A stretch of 64,000 bases of DNA from Roseburia sp. (GTDB lineage: Bacteria > Bacillota > Clostridia > Lachnospirales > Lachnospiraceae). Every line of letters begins with the position of its first letter. Positions within the stretch are counted from its first letter, which is position 1. The stretch lies in assembly GCA_003483745.1 (NCBI GenBank), contig DMYD01000057.1, forward strand, positions 1-64,000, in the 5' to 3' direction. The position numbers were made by a program, and so were the translations under genes. Under the pieces are notes generated by a model that worked only from the letters and a program-made list of their open reading frames with translations, did no database searches and was not told the origin of the DNA. Of the stretch, positions 7,947 through 17,147 are shown in pieces.

Positions 7947-10721
7947 GTGATCGTATTACGCGCAGACAGTGAACTGAAAATGACATTCGAACGGCTGATC
8001 CAGACCATGCATGCCAACGTAAACTGGACCGGTCTTTTTGTAGCAATTGATAATTATCTGATCTTACAGGGGGAAGTGCGCTCCCTGTTTTTTCATTTTG
8101 ACAGCAGAAAAGTGGCGGAAAACATTGTGGATCTGCCAATCAAAGAGGATGAGATCAAAGACACCGACGAGGCAGCAGTCCGGGATGTGATCAATATGAT
8201 CCTGTACGCATTTGGAAAATGGGGAACGATTCAGGGACTCCGTGTTGAAAAAAATACAGAGCAGTTGAATGCACTTTTTGGACAGGTGCTTGCGGGAATT
8301 TACATTGAGCCGGAATATACCACACAATATTTCCGGTTTTATCATGCTGGAAAACGCATCACTTATGAAGATGTGATACAGGCGGCACTTGAGGCAGAAG
8401 AGGCGGTGCAGAAGGAAGAAGAAACCGACGAGGAACAGGGACTCTGGCACAAAGTAGAGTGGAAAATGGCACATGCCGTATTTGAGCGGATGGAACTTTC
8501 GGTGTTAGATAGAGCAAAAGGCAGACTTGGCAATAACTTTTATAAGATAGGTTACCGCTGTCCGAAATGCAAAGAGAATCTTCACATGATCATGTACCCG
8601 AAGGGAAAAGAATTTCGGATCGAGACACCGGAGGGAGCGGTCCTTCTTGCAAAAGCGTGTACCTGTGCGTCCTGCCATCGTTTTTATACACCGCGTCCAT
8701 GGAAACTCCTTGGAGATGGTGACATTTATCTGATGGACTTCGAAGAAGATAAAAAGGCATATGAAGATTATCTCGAACTGATGGGACGAAACGGGGAACA
8801 TGAGGCAGGCAGCCGTTACAATGAATATGAGGATGGAAGAAAACCGGTGGGAATTGACGAGGAAGAAAAGCCATTAGAAGATCTGTGTGAAGATCTGCCG
8901 GAATATTCAGATGCAGATTTTGAGGAACTATTAAATAAGATAGAAGAGGGATTTTTCCCGGAAAGCAGTGTCACAGCGTGTGAACCTGTCATACAGGAGG
9001 AAAAGAAACGTCGTAAAAAGCTGAAAAACGGGCAGAAACCGGATGATAAAACACCGTCGGATAAAAATGAAGGACAAAGTCATATAAATGCTGCCGAAAA
9101 CGCAAACCAGGTGAAAACTGCAAACGGATTCCGGCTGGCAGATGGAAATCAAAATGCAGACAGATTCCAACCGGCAAATGAAAATCAGGGCGCAAACGAA
9201 TATCGGAATGTGAATACACAGTCTGCGGACGAACAGATATCTGACAGAAAACAGTCCGATGAAAATCGTATGCAAAGTGGCAGCACGAAAGCCAATCAGC
9301 GGGAAAAAACGAATGGTATATCAGAGCAGGCTGCAAAGACAGATGATGCAGAGACGCAGAAAGCCCGTGAGACCTATCAGGCAAAGTTTGGTGTTGCAGA
9401 CCGTATGTCCGAACGGCAGCTTTCCGAATTAAAGCACCAGCTCATACATGAGACGAGGATTCCGCCGGAGGAACGCAGGCAGTATCTTGATACACTTGAA
9501 GAAAAAGAGCAGGACAGAAAACTTGCCATGTTAAATAAAAAAGCAGAAAGCTGTGCGGATAAAAACTATGCCGTTATGCACCGTGTCTATGATGAGATTG
9601 CAGAAGAAAAGCTGCCGCAGGAGAAAAAGCAGAATCTGCTGTTAAATCTGAAACAGAAAATGCAGGCGCAGGCAGAACGGGAAGTTGCAGAACTGATCGA
9701 AAAAATGCCGCCGAATATGGATCGGGCGCGTTACCAGGCACTCCGGCAGAAATTAAAAGAATACGAAGGGGTAGATTTAACACCATATCAGGAACGTTTA
9801 GAATCACAGAAAAATCTTGCCGAGCAGCAGGAAATCAAAAATATGATCCGCCAGTCAAGAAAGATCACCAGGGAAGATCTGACAGAACTGATGGACCGGC
9901 TGAAAGAAAAAGAGTTTGAGCCGGAATTAATTTTACCTTATTTTGAGCAGATCGAAAATAAGGTGCGCCAGATGGATGAAAATGAAATCGCAGAGATTAC
10001 CGGAGATCCGATGCACATGTCCTTTGAGGATGGAATGGAAGCATATCAAAAGATTGCAGAGGGACCATATCTGCCGGATTTAAAGGATAATGCATTAGAA
10101 CTTTTAAGCAGACGTCTTTCCAAAATCAAAACGGATGAATGTGAACAGCTGGTAAATAAATTGAAAAATGAACTGAAAGAAGCTGGTGTTACAGAAAACC
10201 AGAAACATTATTTTTATCCGGCAAGAAAAGTGCTGTTAAAACAGACATCACCGCAGGAAACAGAGGTCATTGACTATGCCATGGCATCCTATGCGGCGGG
10301 AAATGGTTTGTTCGAATACCCGATCTTTGTGGTGGATACATCACGGAATAACAGTGGAAAAGAGGGCATTATTCTGACACCGGAACATCTTTATTACAGT
10401 ACACTTATGACGTCTTACCGGATCGATGTGCCGTCCATAGATGAGATTACCGCATCCACAGGACTTTTAAACCGTGGTGTATATGTGACGGAAAAAAATG
10501 GCAAAAAGACGAAAATTCCGTATGCGGTAGATCATAAGGAACTTACGGCGTATGCCGGGGTAATGAATGAGTTTATTCATTATTTACAGGAAAAACCGGA
10601 TTCAAGAAATATCTCGTATCTGGCAAAAGAAAAACATGATACAATCTGTTGCTTCCGCTGTGGCTATGTATATAAAGGAGGAAATGTCTGCCCGAAATGT
10701 GGATTTAAAAATAATGCTTAA
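7947..10721 (+). CDS. Large zinc-ribbon protein of unknown function
   Basis: A 924-residue protein I do not recognise. GTG start after AAGAGGTG. Visible parts: an N-terminal alpha/beta region (1-190); a zinc-ribbon-like module with CPKC (205-208) and CTCASC (238-243); an acidic stretch; a low-complexity Asn/Gln/Ala-rich linker with repeated Asn-Ala-Asp motifs (about 385-440); a long charged helical, probably coiled-coil region with repeated helix-pair units (about 460-740); a beta-rich domain reminiscent of bacterial PH-like folds (about 785-880); and a final ribbon (C902, C905, C915, C918). No signal peptide or membrane segment, so it is probably cytosolic. It is monocistronic. A scaffold or stress-related role is possible but nothing in the sequence proves it. 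Confidence 0.85.
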   Translation: MIVLRADSELKMTFERLIQTMHANVNWTGLFVAIDNYLILQGEVRSLFFHFDSRKVAENIVDLPIKEDEIKDTDEAAVRDVINMILYAFGKWGTIQGLRVEKNTEQLNALFGQVLAGIYIEPEYTTQYFRFYHAGKRITYEDVIQAALEAEEAVQKEEETDEEQGLWHKVEWKMAHAVFERMELSVLDRAKGRLGNNFYKIGYRCPKCKENLHMIMYPKGKEFRIETPEGAVLLAKACTCASCHRFYTPRPWKLLGDGDIYLMDFEEDKKAYEDYLELMGRNGEHEAGSRYNEYEDGRKPVGIDEEEKPLEDLCEDLPEYSDADFEELLNKIEEGFFPESSVTACEPVIQEEKKRRKKLKNGQKPDDKTPSDKNEGQSHINAAENANQVKTANGFRLADGNQNADRFQPANENQGANEYRNVNTQSADEQISDRKQSDENRMQSGSTKANQREKTNGISEQAAKTDDAETQKARETYQAKFGVADRMSERQLSELKHQLIHETRIPPEERRQYLDTLEEKEQDRKLAMLNKKAESCADKNYAVMHRVYDEIAEEKLPQEKKQNLLLNLKQKMQAQAEREVAELIEKMPPNMDRARYQALRQKLKEYEGVDLTPYQERLESQKNLAEQQEIKNMIRQSRKITREDLTELMDRLKEKEFEPELILPYFEQIENKVRQMDENEIAEITGDPMHMSFEDGMEAYQKIAEGPYLPDLKDNALELLSRRLSKIKTDECEQLVNKLKNELKEAGVTENQKHYFYPARKVLLKQTSPQETEVIDYAMASYAAGNGLFEYPIFVVDTSRNNSGKEGIILTPEHLYYSTLMTSYRIDVPSIDEITASTGLLNRGVYVTEKNGKKTKIPYAVDHKELTAYAGVMNEFIHYLQEKPDSRNISYLAKEKHDTICCFRCGYVYKGGNVCPKCGFKNNA

Positions 10722-10775
10722 GAATTATTAAAAATTATTAAAAATGCATAAAAATACTTCTTATTTTTAAAAGAT

Positions 10776-10816
10776 GTGATATAATATCACTATACATATT
10801 GTTATTTAATTAACAA
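10776..10816 (+). promoter_or_regulatory. Promoter with Rex box and a second palindrome
   Basis: TTGTTATTTAATTAACAA (10799-10816) matches the Rex consensus TTGTTAANNNNTTAACAA at all but one position. The -10 box TATAAT (10780-10785) is embedded in a perfect 15-base palindrome, GTGATAT-A-ATATCAC (10776-10790). Rex senses NADH/NAD+ and represses fermentation genes, which fits the alcohol dehydrogenase downstream; binding just after the -10 would block transcription. Confidence 0.85.
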
Positions 10817-10916
10817 AATATGTGATGGTTACATAAAAGTTGCACACAGTAAATGGCACATAAAAATAGATTTGTGTCAGGGGGCGGCCTTTGGATGGCA
10901 GCAGATTGGAGGAAAG

Positions 10917-12134
10917 ATGGCAAGATTTACATTACCACGCGATTTGTATCACGGAAAAGGGGCATTAGAAGCATTAAAGACATTTGAAGGTAAAAAGGCA
11001 ATTATCTGCGTAGGCGGTGGTTCCATGAAGCGTTTCGGTTTCTTAGACCGTGCGAAACAGTATCTGGAAGAAGCAGGTATGGAAGTACAGCTTTTTGAGG
11101 GAATCGAGCCGGATCCATCGGTGGAGACCGTAATGAAAGGCGCAAAGGCGATGGAGGAATTTGGACCGGACTGGATTGTTGCAATCGGAGGCGGTTCACC
11201 GATCGATGCGGCAAAAGCTATGTGGATCAAGTACGAGTATCCGGATATCACATTTGAGGATATGTGCAAGGTGTTCGGTATTCCGAAACTTCGTAAAAAA
11301 GCACATTTCTGTGCAATCTCATCGACATCCGGAACAGCAACCGAGGTAACAGCATTTTCTATTATTACCGACTATGAGAAAGGTATCAAATACCCGATCG
11401 CTGATTTTGAGATCACACCGGATGTTGCGATTGTAGATCCGGAACTTGCAGAGACCATGCCGCAGAAGCTGGTTGCACATACCGGAATGGATGCGATGAC
11501 ACATGCAATCGAGGCATATGTTTCCACAGCAAACTGTGATTTCACAGATCCGCTTGCACTGCATGCAATCAAGATGATCCAGAGAGATCTGGTAGGTTCT
11601 TATAATGGAGATATGGAAAAGAGAGATAACATGCATAACGCACAGTGTCTTGCAGGTATGGCATTCTCCAATGCACTGCTTGGTATCGTTCACTCCATGG
11701 CACATAAGACAGGTGCAGCATTTGCAGATTATGGCGCACATATCATTCATGGTGCAGCCAATGCGATGTATCTGCCGAAAGTTATTGCATTTAATGCAAA
11801 AGATGAGACTGCAAAGAAACGTTACGGAGAGATTGCAGATTTCATGGGACTTGGTGGAAACTCTTTGGATGAGAAGGTTGATCTTCTGATCAAATACCTG
11901 CGCGGTATGAATGATGATTTGAAGATCCCGCACTGCATTAAGAATTATGGTGCAGACAGTTATCCGACCGAGCAGGGCTTTGTACCGGAAGAAGTATTCT
12001 TAGAGAGACTGCCGGAGATCGCAGCCAATGCAATCTTAGATGCATGTACCGGATCAAACCCACGCCAGCCGAGCCAGGAGGAGATGGAGAAGCTGCTGAA
12101 ATGCTGCTATTATGACACTGAGGTAGATTTCTAA
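10917..12134 (+). CDS. Iron-containing alcohol dehydrogenase
   Basis: A 405-residue group III (Fe-dependent) alcohol dehydrogenase. NAD(P) site GGGSPID (91-97); predicted iron ligands D192 and H196 (MDAMTHAIEA), H259 (IVHSMAHKTGA) and H278 (HIIHGAANAM), placed by comparison with FucO spacing. The ATG at 10917 follows TTGGAGGAAAG; an upstream start at 10872 has no good site. It reduces acetaldehyde, butyraldehyde or similar aldehydes to alcohols and so reoxidises NAD(P)H in fermentation. Regulation by Rex is strongly suggested by the operator upstream. Single-gene unit closed by a terminator. Exact substrate (ethanol, butanol, or a diol) is not readable. Confidence 0.93.
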   Translation: MARFTLPRDLYHGKGALEALKTFEGKKAIICVGGGSMKRFGFLDRAKQYLEEAGMEVQLFEGIEPDPSVETVMKGAKAMEEFGPDWIVAIGGGSPIDAAKAMWIKYEYPDITFEDMCKVFGIPKLRKKAHFCAISSTSGTATEVTAFSIITDYEKGIKYPIADFEITPDVAIVDPELAETMPQKLVAHTGMDAMTHAIEAYVSTANCDFTDPLALHAIKMIQRDLVGSYNGDMEKRDNMHNAQCLAGMAFSNALLGIVHSMAHKTGAAFADYGAHIIHGAANAMYLPKVIAFNAKDETAKKRYGEIADFMGLGGNSLDEKVDLLIKYLRGMNDDLKIPHCIKNYGADSYPTEQGFVPEEVFLERLPEIAANAILDACTGSNPRQPSQEEMEKLLKCCYYDTEVDF

Positions 12135-12164
12135 GATTTTCTGAAAGCAGAGAATAAAAAGAGT

Positions 12165-12212
12165 AAAACAGACGGATTTTTCCTGTTGGGAGAGAATGAT
12201 CCGTCTGTTTTT
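12165..12212 (+). terminator. Intrinsic terminator after the alcohol dehydrogenase
   Basis: AAAACAGACGGAT (12165-12177) pairs with ATCCGTCTGTTTT, followed by T residues to 12212. Confidence 0.9.
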
Positions 12213-12259
12213 ATGTGAAAAATTTTTTGACGTATCTCCAGACAGGCAGTCTGCTGATA

Positions 12260-13307
12260 CATGATAGATCAGAGAATCGAGAACAGCTGAATGAGACAGA
12301 GCAGCCAGACACAGAAACAGAACAGTCAGAGGAGACTGGTATTTCGACCTGGCTGCCGTAAAAAATAAAAATATCCGTCAGGCAAAGTGTGCCGGATTTG
12401 AAGATATTGATGTGCGGAAAGTAGATGGTGGAATGGGTGTGCTTGCAAACTGTACATCGTTAGAAGAAGCGGATTTGTCGCAGACAAATGTGACAGCGAT
12501 CTGGAACAGACTTTTTTGAATTGTATCTCTTTAAAAAAGATAAAATTACCGGAAACTATAACAGCGATTGGCAGCCATGCTTTTGCATCCTGTAAAAGTC
12601 TGACAGGGGAACTCGACCTTTCCCAGACCGTGGTAAATACGATTGAATACTGCGCATTTTAAGAGGACGGCGGCGTGCTTGGGGTGATAAGGCTGCCGGA
12701 CACTGTTATGGAGATTGGAAAAGAAGCATTTTCATGGGAAAAGACTGCCGGACCTGCCAAAATCTATGTAATAACCAGTCTCTCAAAAGATAAGATCAAT
12801 GCAGAAGCATTTAGGAGAAACGTTCCGGTTTGCGTGTGTCCATACCTTTATAAAATAAAATTTGATGGCAATGGTGCGGACGAAGGAAATATGGATATCA
12901 GATTATGTGCAGCAAATGAGGAGCAATGCCTTGATAACAGCTATCAGAAGGAAGGCTGTACATTTGCAGGCTGGAATACGCAGGCAGATGGAAAGGGAAC
13001 CTTTTATGAGGAAAATGTCCGTGTAAAAAATCTGACAGAAAATGCAGATGAGGTTGTAACTTTATATGCCCAGTGGAGTTCGGGAAAATATCAGATCACA
13101 TATAACCTGAATGGAGGCAAAAATAGTAAGAAGAATCCCAAAACATATACAACTGCCTCAAATACGATAAAACTGGCAAAGCCATCAAAAAAAGGATATG
13201 TGTTTAAAGGATGGTACCGTGATAAAAAATACAGGAAAAAAATAACTGCCATCAAAAAAGGCTGTACCGGGAAAATAACACTTTATGCAAAATGGAAAAA
13301 GAAATAA
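12260..13307 (+). pseudogene. Decayed BspA-like leucine-rich-repeat surface protein
   Basis: Remnant of a cell-surface protein. Translating across frames gives BspA-type LRR_5 repeats (ANCTSLEEADLSQTNVTAI; then NCISLKKIKLPETITAIGS and a CKSLTGELDLS unit), followed by two Listeria-Bacteroides/InlB-B-type repeats ending GWNTQADGKGTFYEE, LYAQW and GWYRDKKY, LYAKW. Lesions: a run of six T at about 12511-12516 where seven would restore the frame; an in-frame TAA at about 12660 right after CAF; and further frame changes near the 5' end, where an acidic NETEQPDTETEQSEETG stretch is in another frame. The longest intact piece is 12675-13307 (210 residues). No signal peptide survives. Either a true pseudogene or a gene with several assembly errors. 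Confidence 0.78.
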
Positions 13308-13389
13308 AATAAAAAGTTCCATATTATGAAACAAAGTGTTACGACAAGGAAATATGACAAAAAAACCGGGAAAATCAGTAAAAAAAATG

Positions 13390-13417
13390 TTGCTATTTAG
13401 ACAAAGTATGTTAGAAT
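13390..13417 (+). promoter_or_regulatory. ppdK promoter
   Basis: TTGCTA (13390-13395), 16-base spacer, TAGAAT (13412-13417), about 100 bases before the start codon; the untranslated leader is long. Confidence 0.55.
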
Positions 13418-13518
13418 GAATATGTGCGTTTTAGAAAGGCACATAACATGGCTTGATTATGGAAACAAATACGGTGTCCATAATTACATAGTAATTAATT
13501 TTAGGAGGAATTATCAAA

Positions 13519-16155
13519 ATGGCAAACAAATGGGTGTATATGTTTAGCGAAGGCGACATGACCATGCGTAACCTGCTTGGCGGTAAAGGTGCCAACCTTG
13601 CAGAGATGACAAGTATCGGACTTCCTGTACCACAGGGATTCACAATCACAACAGAGGCTTGTACACAGTACTATGAAGATGGTCGCAAGATCAACGACGA
13701 GATCATGGCTCAGGCTATGGAAGGCGTTAAGAAAATGGAAGAGATCAACGGAAAGAAATTCGGCGATCTTGAGAATCCGTTATTAGTATCTGTTCGTTCA
13801 GGAGCAAGAGCTTCTATGCCAGGTATGATGGATACCATCTTAAACCTTGGTTTAAATGACGAAGTAGTTGCTGCAATGATCAAAGGTAATCCAGATCCTG
13901 CATTCGAGCGTTTCGTATATGACTCATATAGACGTTTCATTCAGATGTTCTCAGATGTAGTTATGGAAGTTGGTAAAAAATACTTTGAGCAGCTCATCGA
14001 CAAGATGAAAGAAGAGAGAGGCGTTAAATTTGATATCGACCTTACAGCAGCTGACTTAAAAGAGTTAGCAGAGCAGTTCAAGGCTGAGTACAAGAATCAG
14101 TTAGGAACAGATTTCCCTTCAGATCCTGTTGAGCAGTTGAAACTTGCTATCGAAGCTGTATTCCGTTCATGGGACAACCCACGTGCAAACGTATATCGTC
14201 GTGATAACGATATCCCATATTCCTGGGGTACTGCAGTTAACGTAATGCCTATGGTATTCGGTAACTTAAATAACGAGTCTGGTACAGGTGTTGCATTTAC
14301 ACGTGATCCTGCAACTGGTGAGAACAAACTGATGGGTGAGTTCTTGATCAATGCACAGGGTGAGGACGTTGTTGCCGGTGTTCGTACACCTATGCCAATC
14401 GCTCAGATGGAGAAAGAGTTCCCAGAGGCATATGCAGACTTCTTAAAAGTTTGTGAGACTCTTGAGAATCACTATCATGATATGCAGGATATGGAGTTCA
14501 CTGTTGAGAATAAGAAGTTATACATGCTTCAGTGCCGTAACGGTAAGAGAACAGCTCCGGCTGCACTTAAGATCGCTTGCGATTTAGTTGATGAGGGACA
14601 TAAGACTCCGGAAGAGGCAGTTGCTATGATCGATCCTCGTAACCTTGATACATTACTTCATCCACAGTTCGATGCTGCTGCATTAAAAGCTGCTACACCA
14701 ATCGGAAAAGGTCTTGGTGCTTCTCCAGGTGCTGCCTGCGGTAAGATCGTATTTACAGCAGAGGATGCTGAAGAGTGGAATGCAAGAGGAGAGAAAGTCG
14801 TATTAGTACGTCTTGAGACATCTCCGGAGGATATCACTGGTATGAAAGCTTCCCAGGGTATCTTAACAGTTCGTGGTGGTATGACATCTCACGCAGCCGT
14901 AGTTGCACGTGGTATGGGTACCTGCTGTGTATCCGGATGTGGCGATATCGCTATGGACGAAGAGAATAAGAAATTTACATTAGCTGGTAAAGAGTTCCAT
15001 GAGGGAGATTACATCTCTATCGATGGTACAACCGGTAACATCTATGATGGAGCAATCAAGACTGTTGATGCTACAATCGCTGGTGAGTTCGGACGTGTTA
15101 TGGCTTGGGCTGATCAGTTCAGAACTCTTAAAGTTCGTACAAATGCAGATACTCCTGCAGACGCAAAGAAAGCTCGTGAGCTTGGTGCAGAAGGTATCGG
15201 TCTCTGCCGTACAGAGCATATGTTCTTCGAGGAAGACAGAATCGCTGCTTTCCGTGAGATGATCTGCTCCGATACTGTAGAAGAGAGAGAAGCAGCATTA
15301 GAGAAGATCCTTCCATATCAGCAGGGAGACTTCGAAGCATTATACGAAGCTCTGGAAGGTAACCCAGTTACTATCCGTTTCTTAGATCCACCTCTTCATG
15401 AGTTCGTTCCAACTGAGGAAGCTGACATTGAGAAACTTGCAAAAGCTCAGGGTAAATCTGTTGAGACCATCAAGAACATCATCGCTTCTTTACATGAGTT
15501 CAACCCAATGATGGGACACAGAGGATGCCGTCTTGCAGTTACCTATCCGGAAATTGCTAAGATGCAGACAAAAGCTGTTATCCGTGCAGCAATCAACGTT
15601 CAGAAGAAACATTCTGACTGGACTGTAAAACCTGAGATCATGATCCCATTGGTTTGTGAAGTAAAAGAGTTAAAATACGTTAAGAATGTTGTTGTTGAGA
15701 CAGCAGATGCTGAGATCGCAGCAGCAGGTATCAAGCTTGATTATGAAGTAGGTACTATGATTGAGATCCCAAGAGCTGCTCTTACAGCTGATGAGATCGC
15801 TAAAGAGGCTGACTTCTTCTGCTTCGGTACAAACGACTTAACACAGATGACTTATGGATTCTCTCGTGATGATGCTGGTAAGTTCTTAAATGCTTACTAT
15901 GATAAGAAGATCTTCGAGAACGATCCATTTGCAAAACTTGACCAGACAGGTGTTGGTAAGTTAATGGAGACAGCTATTAAACTTGGAAAACCGGTTAATC
16001 CGAAACTCCATGTTGGTATCTGTGGTGAGCACGGTGGAGATCCTTCATCTGTTGAGTTCTGCCACAAGATTGGTCTGGATTATGTATCCTGTTCACCATT
16101 CCGTGTGCCGATCGCTCGTTTAGCTGCAGCACAGGCTGCTATTGCAAATAAATAA
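13519..16155 (+). CDS. ppdK: Pyruvate, phosphate dikinase
   Basis: An 878-residue PPDK of usual length. It interconverts phosphoenolpyruvate, AMP and PPi with pyruvate, ATP and phosphate in the cytosol, acting as a PPi-using pyruvate kinase in many clostridia. The N-terminal nucleotide domain begins LLGGKGANLAEM; the phosphohistidine is His458 in GGMTSHAAVVARG; the C-terminal PEP domain has Cys835 in CGEHGGDPSS. Start ATG follows TTAGGAGGAA. Codon use is clearly different from the neighbours (many GGT, GTT, GCT, CGT), which suggests very high expression. Monocistronic, with a terminator after an imperfect copy of its own 3' end. Confidence 0.98.
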   Translation: MANKWVYMFSEGDMTMRNLLGGKGANLAEMTSIGLPVPQGFTITTEACTQYYEDGRKINDEIMAQAMEGVKKMEEINGKKFGDLENPLLVSVRSGARASMPGMMDTILNLGLNDEVVAAMIKGNPDPAFERFVYDSYRRFIQMFSDVVMEVGKKYFEQLIDKMKEERGVKFDIDLTAADLKELAEQFKAEYKNQLGTDFPSDPVEQLKLAIEAVFRSWDNPRANVYRRDNDIPYSWGTAVNVMPMVFGNLNNESGTGVAFTRDPATGENKLMGEFLINAQGEDVVAGVRTPMPIAQMEKEFPEAYADFLKVCETLENHYHDMQDMEFTVENKKLYMLQCRNGKRTAPAALKIACDLVDEGHKTPEEAVAMIDPRNLDTLLHPQFDAAALKAATPIGKGLGASPGAACGKIVFTAEDAEEWNARGEKVVLVRLETSPEDITGMKASQGILTVRGGMTSHAAVVARGMGTCCVSGCGDIAMDEENKKFTLAGKEFHEGDYISIDGTTGNIYDGAIKTVDATIAGEFGRVMAWADQFRTLKVRTNADTPADAKKARELGAEGIGLCRTEHMFFEEDRIAAFREMICSDTVEEREAALEKILPYQQGDFEALYEALEGNPVTIRFLDPPLHEFVPTEEADIEKLAKAQGKSVETIKNIIASLHEFNPMMGHRGCRLAVTYPEIAKMQTKAVIRAAINVQKKHSDWTVKPEIMIPLVCEVKELKYVKNVVVETADAEIAAAGIKLDYEVGTMIEIPRAALTADEIAKEADFFCFGTNDLTQMTYGFSRDDAGKFLNAYYDKKIFENDPFAKLDQTGVGKLMETAIKLGKPVNPKLHVGICGEHGGDPSSVEFCHKIGLDYVSCSPFRVPIARLAAAQAAIANK

Positions 16156-16220
16156 TTTGTTGTAAGCTGAATGCAGTCTGTGCTGCATGCACAGGACTGC
16201 AATCGCAAACAAATATTTGT
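16121..16220 (+). repeat. Imperfect tandem copy of the ppdK 3' end
   Basis: The last coding bases and stop of ppdK (about 16121-16161, starting GCTGCAGCACAGGCTGC) recur in degenerate form at about 16180-16220 (starting GCTGCATGCACAGGACTGC), aligning over roughly 38 bases through the AAATAAAT/ACAAATAT stop region. Looks like an old local duplication. Confidence 0.6.
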
Positions 16221-16276
16221 ATTGCATAATTTAAAAAGGGGATATGTTATTTTTGGGAGAAGGTAATATATAGAGA

Positions 16277-16314
16277 GAAAACCCGCATGAACCGAAAGGT
16301 TTGTGCGGGTTTTT
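16277..16314 (+). terminator. ppdK terminator
   Basis: AAAACCCGCA pairs with TGCGGGTTTT, with an inner GAACC/GGTTT extension capped by GAAA and a T tail. Confidence 0.9.
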
Positions 16315-16334
16315 ACGTTGTGTAAGGGGAAAGA

Positions 16335-16382
16335 TTGACAATTCATATATTTATTAGTATAATTAAACCAAGAGTTTAATTA
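16335..16382 (+). promoter_or_regulatory. Consensus promoter overlapping a TetR-type operator
   Basis: TTGACA (16335-16340), 17-base spacer, TATAAT (16358-16363): a perfect sigma-A promoter. The -10 overlaps a perfect 9-bp inverted repeat TAATTAAAC-N5-GTTTAATTA (16360-16382). A strong promoter under tight autorepression by the TetR protein just downstream is the likely reading. Confidence 0.85.
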
Positions 16383-16400
16383 ATTAAAGAGGAGAGGCAT

Positions 16401-17039
16401 ATGGGACGAAGAAAAAAAGAACCGAGAGCAGTACATAGAGAAAATATTGCATCAGCGGCATCGGTACTGTTTATGGAAAATGGAATTAAGGCAACTTCCA
16501 TGAGTGATATAGCAAAGGCTGCCGGGTACAGCAAAGCTACGTTATATGTATATTTTGAAAATAAAGAGGAAATTGTTGGGCTGCTGGTCTTAGAGAGCAT
16601 GAAAAAATTATATGGATATATAGTTGATGCGTTAGAAGAGCAGAAAACAACAAGGGCGAGATACGATATGATCTGTAAAGGTTTAATACAGTATCAGGAG
16701 GAATTTCCGTTTTATTTTAAAATGGTGTTAGATAAAATTAATGTTGATTTTAAAGACCAAGATTATCTGCCGGAAGAGAAAGATACCTATCAGATAGGGG
16801 AAGAAATCAATGAAAAAATGAAAGAATTTTTAGTGGAAGGAATTCAAAAAGACGATTTGCGGGAGGATTTAAAAATTATGCCCACGATTTTCCAATTTTG
16901 GGGTATGTTGTCAGGACTGATACAGTTTGCAGCAAATAAAGAAGAATATATCAGAATATCGATGAGGTTATCGAAGAATGAATTTTTAGAGGATGGGTTT
17001 GGCATGTTGTACCATTCTATAGAGAAAATACCAGAATAA
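16401..17039 (+). CDS. TetR/AcrR family regulator
   Basis: A 212-residue TetR regulator. The basic start (GRRKKEP) leads into the helix-turn-helix TSMSDIAKAAGYSKATLYVY (about residues 32-51), then FENKEEIV. The C-terminal domain is helical, without a recognisable ligand signature. ATG after AAGAGGAGAGG. It heads a possible unit with the EFR1 ferredoxin and sits directly behind the palindromic promoter, so autorepression is expected. Regulators of this kind often control an efflux pump; a short hydrophobic remnant after the gene (17085-17147) may be all that is left of one. Confidence 0.92.
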   Translation: MGRRKKEPRAVHRENIASAASVLFMENGIKATSMSDIAKAAGYSKATLYVYFENKEEIVGLLVLESMKKLYGYIVDALEEQKTTRARYDMICKGLIQYQEEFPFYFKMVLDKINVDFKDQDYLPEEKDTYQIGEEINEKMKEFLVEGIQKDDLREDLKIMPTIFQFWGMLSGLIQFAANKEEYIRISMRLSKNEFLEDGFGMLYHSIEKIPE

Positions 17040-17084
17040 TAGAAAGATGAGGAGTTTGAAAAGAGTATATCTGGAAAAAAGATA

Positions 17085-17147
17085 GTGATGATTCTTATTA
17101 TGTTGTTTCTTCTTTTAGCATTAATTTTTGGAGTAAGTGTATGTTAG
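17085..17147 (+). pseudogene. Short hydrophobic peptide or transporter stub
   Basis: A 20-residue GTG/ATG frame reading MILIMLFLLLALIFGVSVC after the first residue, with an open upstream stretch ending SISGKKI. It looks like the first membrane helix of a transporter cut off by a stop; its TAG overlaps the ATG of the EFR1 gene. Could be a real leader peptide for translational coupling, but more likely debris. Confidence 0.3.

Noticed and set aside
11319..11933. A 204-codon open frame on the minus strand inside the alcohol dehydrogenase gene
   Set aside because: It is rich in Cys, His and Ile, has no ribosome site and lies wholly inside a well-supported gene.
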